NCBI GenBank assembly: GCA_036159995.1 | Contig: JAYYEI010000049.1 | Coordinates: 175,038-239,037 of the forward strand | Length of the DNA stretch: 64,000 bases | Origin: UBA8752 sp036159995 | Lineage (GTDB): Bacteria > Bacteroidota > Bacteroidia > Flavobacteriales_D > Sanyastnellaceae | Reading direction: 5' to 3' | Made by a program: the position numbers and the translations under genes | In this document: one piece after another, positions 61,519 through 64,000 of the stretch | How the letters are laid out: every line of letters starts with the position of its first letter | Numbering within the stretch: position 1 is the first letter of the stretch | Notes under the pieces: model-generated | The model's database searches: none | What the model saw: only the letters and a program-made list of their open reading frames with translations | Told to the model about the DNA's origin: nothing

Positions 61519-61526
61519 CGAAGATA
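61519..61526 (-). promoter_or_regulatory. -7 box TATCTTCG for PpiD-like gene
   Basis: Lies 25 bases before the ATG at 61493, in the last codons or gap after the CNNM gene. Confidence 0.5.
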
Positions 61527-61547
61527 CGCAGTGCACGGCGGACCACG

Positions 61548-62867
61548 TTATGCGGATTCGCCGTCGTTTTGGAGGACTTCGACCAGCACAATCCGGGCCC
61601 CGTCCACCCGGGTGACCTGGACGGTCGAGCGGTCGAATTGGAGTCGCGTCCCCTCCGGCGGAATCTCCTCGGTGTGGAAGAGGACCAGACCGCCGAGGGT
61701 CTCGTACGCCTCGTTCTCGGGGAGGTCGAGGGAGAAACGCGCATTGATGTCGTCCACCTCTTGCCGGGCGCTGAACCGGAAGTGGCCCTCGCCGATCTCC
61801 ATTTCCACCAGGGCCTCGGTGTCGTGTTCGTCCTCGATGTCCCCGATGAGCTCTTCGACGATGTCCTCCATCGTCAGGATTCCCGAGGTCCCGCCGTATT
61901 CGTCGACCACCACGGCGAGGTGGCGCTTGCGCCGGATGAACTCCGCGAGGATGTCCTGGGCGCCCATGGGTTCGGGCACGATGATGGTCGGGTGGAGGAG
62001 TTTGGAAATCGCCATGTCCGCCTCCTCCCCTTCGGCAAGGGGCGCCTTGCGCAGGAGGTCCTTGGAATGAACGTAACCGACGATGTGGTCGATGTCGCCC
62101 CGGTAGATGACCACCTTGCTCAGTCCGGTCTCTTGGAAGCACCGGTCGAGCTCGTCCAAGCCCGCTCCGGCATCGAGGGCGACGATTTCGTTCCTCGGCA
62201 CGAGACAGTCCCGGGCCTTGAGCGAAGAGAAGTCGAGGGCGTTCTGCAGGATTTGCAGCTCATTGTCCAGGGCGGTTTCCTCTTCCTCTCCATCGAGGCG
62301 CTCGTTGAGGCTCCGGACGAAGTGGTCGAGGTCGACGGCCCCGAGACTGTCGTCCGCCCCGTCCTCCTCCTTGCGCCCGAGGAACAGGCGACTGAGGGCC
62401 AGGACGACCATGGCCGGTGGGAGCAGAAGGGTGTGGACGATGACAAGGGGAATGGACAGGGCGCGGAGCCACAGATTTGGCGCGCCATGGAAGAAGCTCT
62501 TGGGTAGGAATTCTGCCGTGATCAGGATGACCACGGTGGCGATGGCGGTCTGAACGGCGAGGGCCAGCAGTGGGGAGGGCGCCGTTTCCCAAGTGTCCAC
62601 GCCGAAGATCCATTGGCTCAACAGGGCCCCGGATTCCAGGCCGAAGACGACCAGGGCGAGGTTGTTGCCGACCAGCATCGTCGCGATGAAGCGTTCCGGC
62701 CGGCGCAGGAGGAATTCGACCAAGCGTCCCGCGAGGCCGCCTTGTTTGCGGTCCAATTCGGCCTGCAGGCGGTTTGCCGACACGTAGGCGATTTCCATCC
62801 CCGAGAAGAAGGCCGAAGCCAACAGGGAAGACAGCAGGAGAAGGAAACTGGCAGGGTCGGGGTCCAT
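61548..62867 (-). CDS. CNNM/CorC (hemolysin C-type) membrane protein with CBS domains
   Basis: A 439-residue protein with a DUF21/CNNM membrane domain (residues 1-190: SLLASAFFSGMEIAYVSANR, TMLVGNNLALVVFG, ITAEFLPKSFF), a CBS pair (about 200-325: DCLVPRNEIVALD, VVVDEYGGTSGILTMEDIVE), and a C-terminal CorC/HlyC domain (about 345-430). Relatives export magnesium; GldE of gliding bacteria belongs to this family, but a role in gliding is only a possibility. Box TACCTTGA lies 22 bases upstream. Confidence 0.92.
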   Translation of the reverse strand: MDPDPASFLLLLSSLLASAFFSGMEIAYVSANRLQAELDRKQGGLAGRLVEFLLRRPERFIATMLVGNNLALVVFGLESGALLSQWIFGVDTWETAPSPLLALAVQTAIATVVILITAEFLPKSFFHGAPNLWLRALSIPLVIVHTLLLPPAMVVLALSRLFLGRKEEDGADDSLGAVDLDHFVRSLNERLDGEEEETALDNELQILQNALDFSSLKARDCLVPRNEIVALDAGAGLDELDRCFQETGLSKVVIYRGDIDHIVGYVHSKDLLRKAPLAEGEEADMAISKLLHPTIIVPEPMGAQDILAEFIRRKRHLAVVVDEYGGTSGILTMEDIVEELIGDIEDEHDTEALVEMEIGEGHFRFSARQEVDDINARFSLDLPENEAYETLGGLVLFHTEEIPPEGTRLQFDRSTVQVTRVDGARIVLVEVLQNDGESA

Positions 62868-62889
62868 CGGGATGCTCCGGGGGTCAGGC

Positions 62890-62897
62890 TCAAGGTA
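62890..62897 (-). promoter_or_regulatory. -7 box TACCTTGA for CNNM gene
   Basis: TAnnTTGA, 22 bases before the start codon. Confidence 0.45.
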
Positions 62898-62925
62898 AGG
62901 GAAGCGCCCCCAAGTCGGGGTGGAT

Positions 62926-63144
62926 TCAGGCGGAACGGTCGGCCTCCCGCTCGGCCGAGGCGTCGATCTTCCGGCGGACGCCCCGTCGGGTGAAGTACCA
63001 GGCTCCGGCGATGGCGGGGAAGAGCAAGCTCGTCTTGCCGCCGGCCCATCCGCGGGTGGCGATGTCGTAGAGGGCGAGGCCGAGGGCCAGCACGGTGACG
63101 AGGCCCCAGATGCGCTCGGCAATGAGGTGGACGCGGTCGGTCAT
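62926..63144 (-). CDS. Small two-span membrane protein
   Basis: A 72-residue protein with two likely spans (WGLVTVLALGLALYDIAT and GKTSLLFPAIAGAWYFTRRG) and a basic then acidic tail. It is of unknown function and lies between lptC and the CNNM gene, as in many Bacteroidota. Its ATG overlaps the stop of lptC (ATGA). Confidence 0.75.
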   Translation of the reverse strand: MTDRVHLIAERIWGLVTVLALGLALYDIATRGWAGGKTSLLFPAIAGAWYFTRRGVRRKIDASAEREADRSA

Positions 63145-63710
63145 GGAGAGGTTCGGGTGGTGTCGATGACAAAGGTGCCCGTGGGCTTCAGGATGCGGTA
63201 GCGCTCGAACCGGGCGTCGGATTCGAGCCCCGTGCCCCGCAGGATGCCCTCCGGGGTTCGGACCTCCACCCGTGCCGGCGTGTGGACGCGGTCGCTGTCC
63301 GCGCTCCAATAGAGCAATTCGGTCAAGAGGGTGTCGCCCAAGGGGCCGACGAGGCGCACGCCGCCCCGGGCGATGAGGTGCTTGGACGCTTCCTCGAACC
63401 GGCCTTCCTGCGCATGGAGAACGGCCCCGCGGCCGCCGGCATCGTCGAGGACCTCGAGGTCGAATCCCCCGCGGACGTCCCAGCCGGCTTCTTCCTCTGC
63501 GGTGCGTTCCATGTGCGCGGCACGGAGCCGGTGGGTGGGCACGCCATCCTCACTGTACTCCATGTCCGCCCCGTCAATGGTCTGGGCGGGTCCGTTGTCG
63601 AGGGTCTCGAAATCAGAGACCTCCTCCAGGCTGTTGCGGCATCCCACCACAGTCAAGACGGCGGCGAGCCAACACCCCAGGCTCCGGGAAAATCGGGCCG
63701 GGTCGGGCAT
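63141..63710 (-). CDS. lptC: LPS export lipoprotein LptC
   Basis: A 189-residue lipoprotein (lipobox VLTVVGC near residue 24) with an LptC-type beta domain (IDGADMEYSEDGVPTHRLRA, LHAQEGRFEEASKHLIARGG, ILRGTGLESDARFERYRIL). It would receive lipopolysaccharide from LptBFG and pass it to LptA. LptB is at 31984-32745. The ATG overlaps the stop of the upstream TPR gene (TGATG), and its stop overlaps the small membrane protein. Confidence 0.88.
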   Translation of the reverse strand: MPDPARFSRSLGCWLAAVLTVVGCRNSLEEVSDFETLDNGPAQTIDGADMEYSEDGVPTHRLRAAHMERTAEEEAGWDVRGGFDLEVLDDAGGRGAVLHAQEGRFEEASKHLIARGGVRLVGPLGDTLLTELLYWSADSDRVHTPARVEVRTPEGILRGTGLESDARFERYRILKPTGTFVIDTTRTSP

Positions 63711-64000
63711 CAAGGCTTGCGCGCCTTGGTGGTCTCCCCAAGGCACTTCACGGTGATCTCCTTGCCCTCGTCGATGCCGTAGGTGAACAGGTCGTCGACG
63801 GTCGGGTAGGACTTGCTGACCTGCGAGATCTTGGTGTTGGCCTTGGAGGCCACCTCGCTGTCCACCGACTTGGCGCGCTGGTAGTAATCCGTGGCGAGCC
63901 AGTAGACCTCACGGCCACCGAGCGGGCTGTCGGAGCAGGCGCTCACCATGGACGCCACGGCATCCCCGATGAGCAGGTAGGGCTCTCCGTTGCCCGGCTC
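63710..64000 (-). CDS. C-terminal part of a TPR-like protein, cut by the window edge
   Basis: About 96 residues of the C-terminus, open through the edge at 64000. The sequence (EPGNGEPYLLIGDAVASMV, then VYWLATDYYQRAKSVDSEVA, VSKSYPTVDDLFTYGIDEGK) looks like the end of a helical-repeat protein found before lptC in Bacteroidota. Function unknown; the start is outside the window. Confidence 0.7.
   Translation of the reverse strand, partial: EPGNGEPYLLIGDAVASMVSACSDSPLGGREVYWLATDYYQRAKSVDSEVASKANTKISQVSKSYPTVDDLFTYGIDEGKEITVKCLGETTKARKP

Noticed and set aside
59253..62507. Very long open frame on the plus strand antisense to the PpiD-like and CNNM genes
   Set aside because: It mirrors codon structure of two well supported minus-strand genes in GC-rich DNA; its translation is low-complexity with no recognisable domain.

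Overview
The window reads as chromosomal core DNA from a GC-rich member of the Bacteroidota, most like the Flavobacteriales/Cytophagales side. The evidence is a T9SS-type (CHU/gliding) C-terminal domain protein, the DUF2795 and DUF3109 families, the order pdxA-DUF177-rpmF-fabH-accB-accC, the order lptC-small membrane protein-CNNM-PpiD, a near absence of Shine-Dalgarno sites, and many promoter boxes of the Bacteroidota -7 type (TAnnTTTG and close variants). I see no prophage, insertion sequence, CRISPR array or rRNA. About 63 protein genes and one tRNA are packed with very short gaps; ATGA or TGATG overlaps are common.

Layout. 1-6 kb: GNAT acetyltransferase, short aspartokinase, DUF2795, PduO adenosyltransferase, dCMP deaminase, S41 protease, superoxide dismutase, IspD. 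6-11.5 kb (minus): CPBP protease, DusB, LolE-like permease, RbfA, HflX, a lipoprotein cytochrome c and its membrane partner. 11.5-14.1 kb: atypical SDR, NADP-type glutamate dehydrogenase, and the only long gene-free stretch (13747-14142), which holds two related hairpins and a possible small RNA. 14.1-19.3 kb (minus): a five-gene run of radical SAM/SPASM protein, flippase-like membrane protein, cystathionine lyase/synthase, kynurenine 3-monooxygenase and methylmalonyl-CoA epimerase. 19.3-23.4 kb (plus): DUF3109, OmpA protein, PanD, a second flippase-like protein, heptose adenylyltransferase. 23.4-28.6 kb (minus): fatty acid start module with rpmF and pdxA. 28.7-32 kb: T9SS cargo and riboflavin synthase. 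32-34.6 kb (minus): LptB, TatC, KdsD. 34.7-49.6 kb: RecQ, M20 amidohydrolase, TSUP permease, a very large propeller plus barrel protein, MBL hydrolase, PhoR/PhoB-like pair, acyltransferase, PheT, a REC-CRP fusion. 49.6-64 kb: tRNA-Pro, lipoproteins, cyclophilin, PheS, TPR/kinase-like protein, M28 peptidase, CysS, MORN-like protein, threonine dehydrogenase, QueA, PpiD, CNNM, LptC.

Envelope biogenesis is a recurring theme: LptB, LptC, KdsD, heptose adenylyltransferase, LolE-like permease, TatC, PpiD, OmpA, an Omp85-like barrel and several lipoproteins. The rest is central metabolism and translation.

The most distinctive signal is in the promoters. At about 17 genes a TAnnTT(T/C/G)G-like box ends only 3-7 bases before the start codon, which predicts leaderless mRNAs. 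A second group has the box 15-55 bases away. In two places, two divergent genes are driven from gaps of only 30 and 36 bp that hold both boxes.
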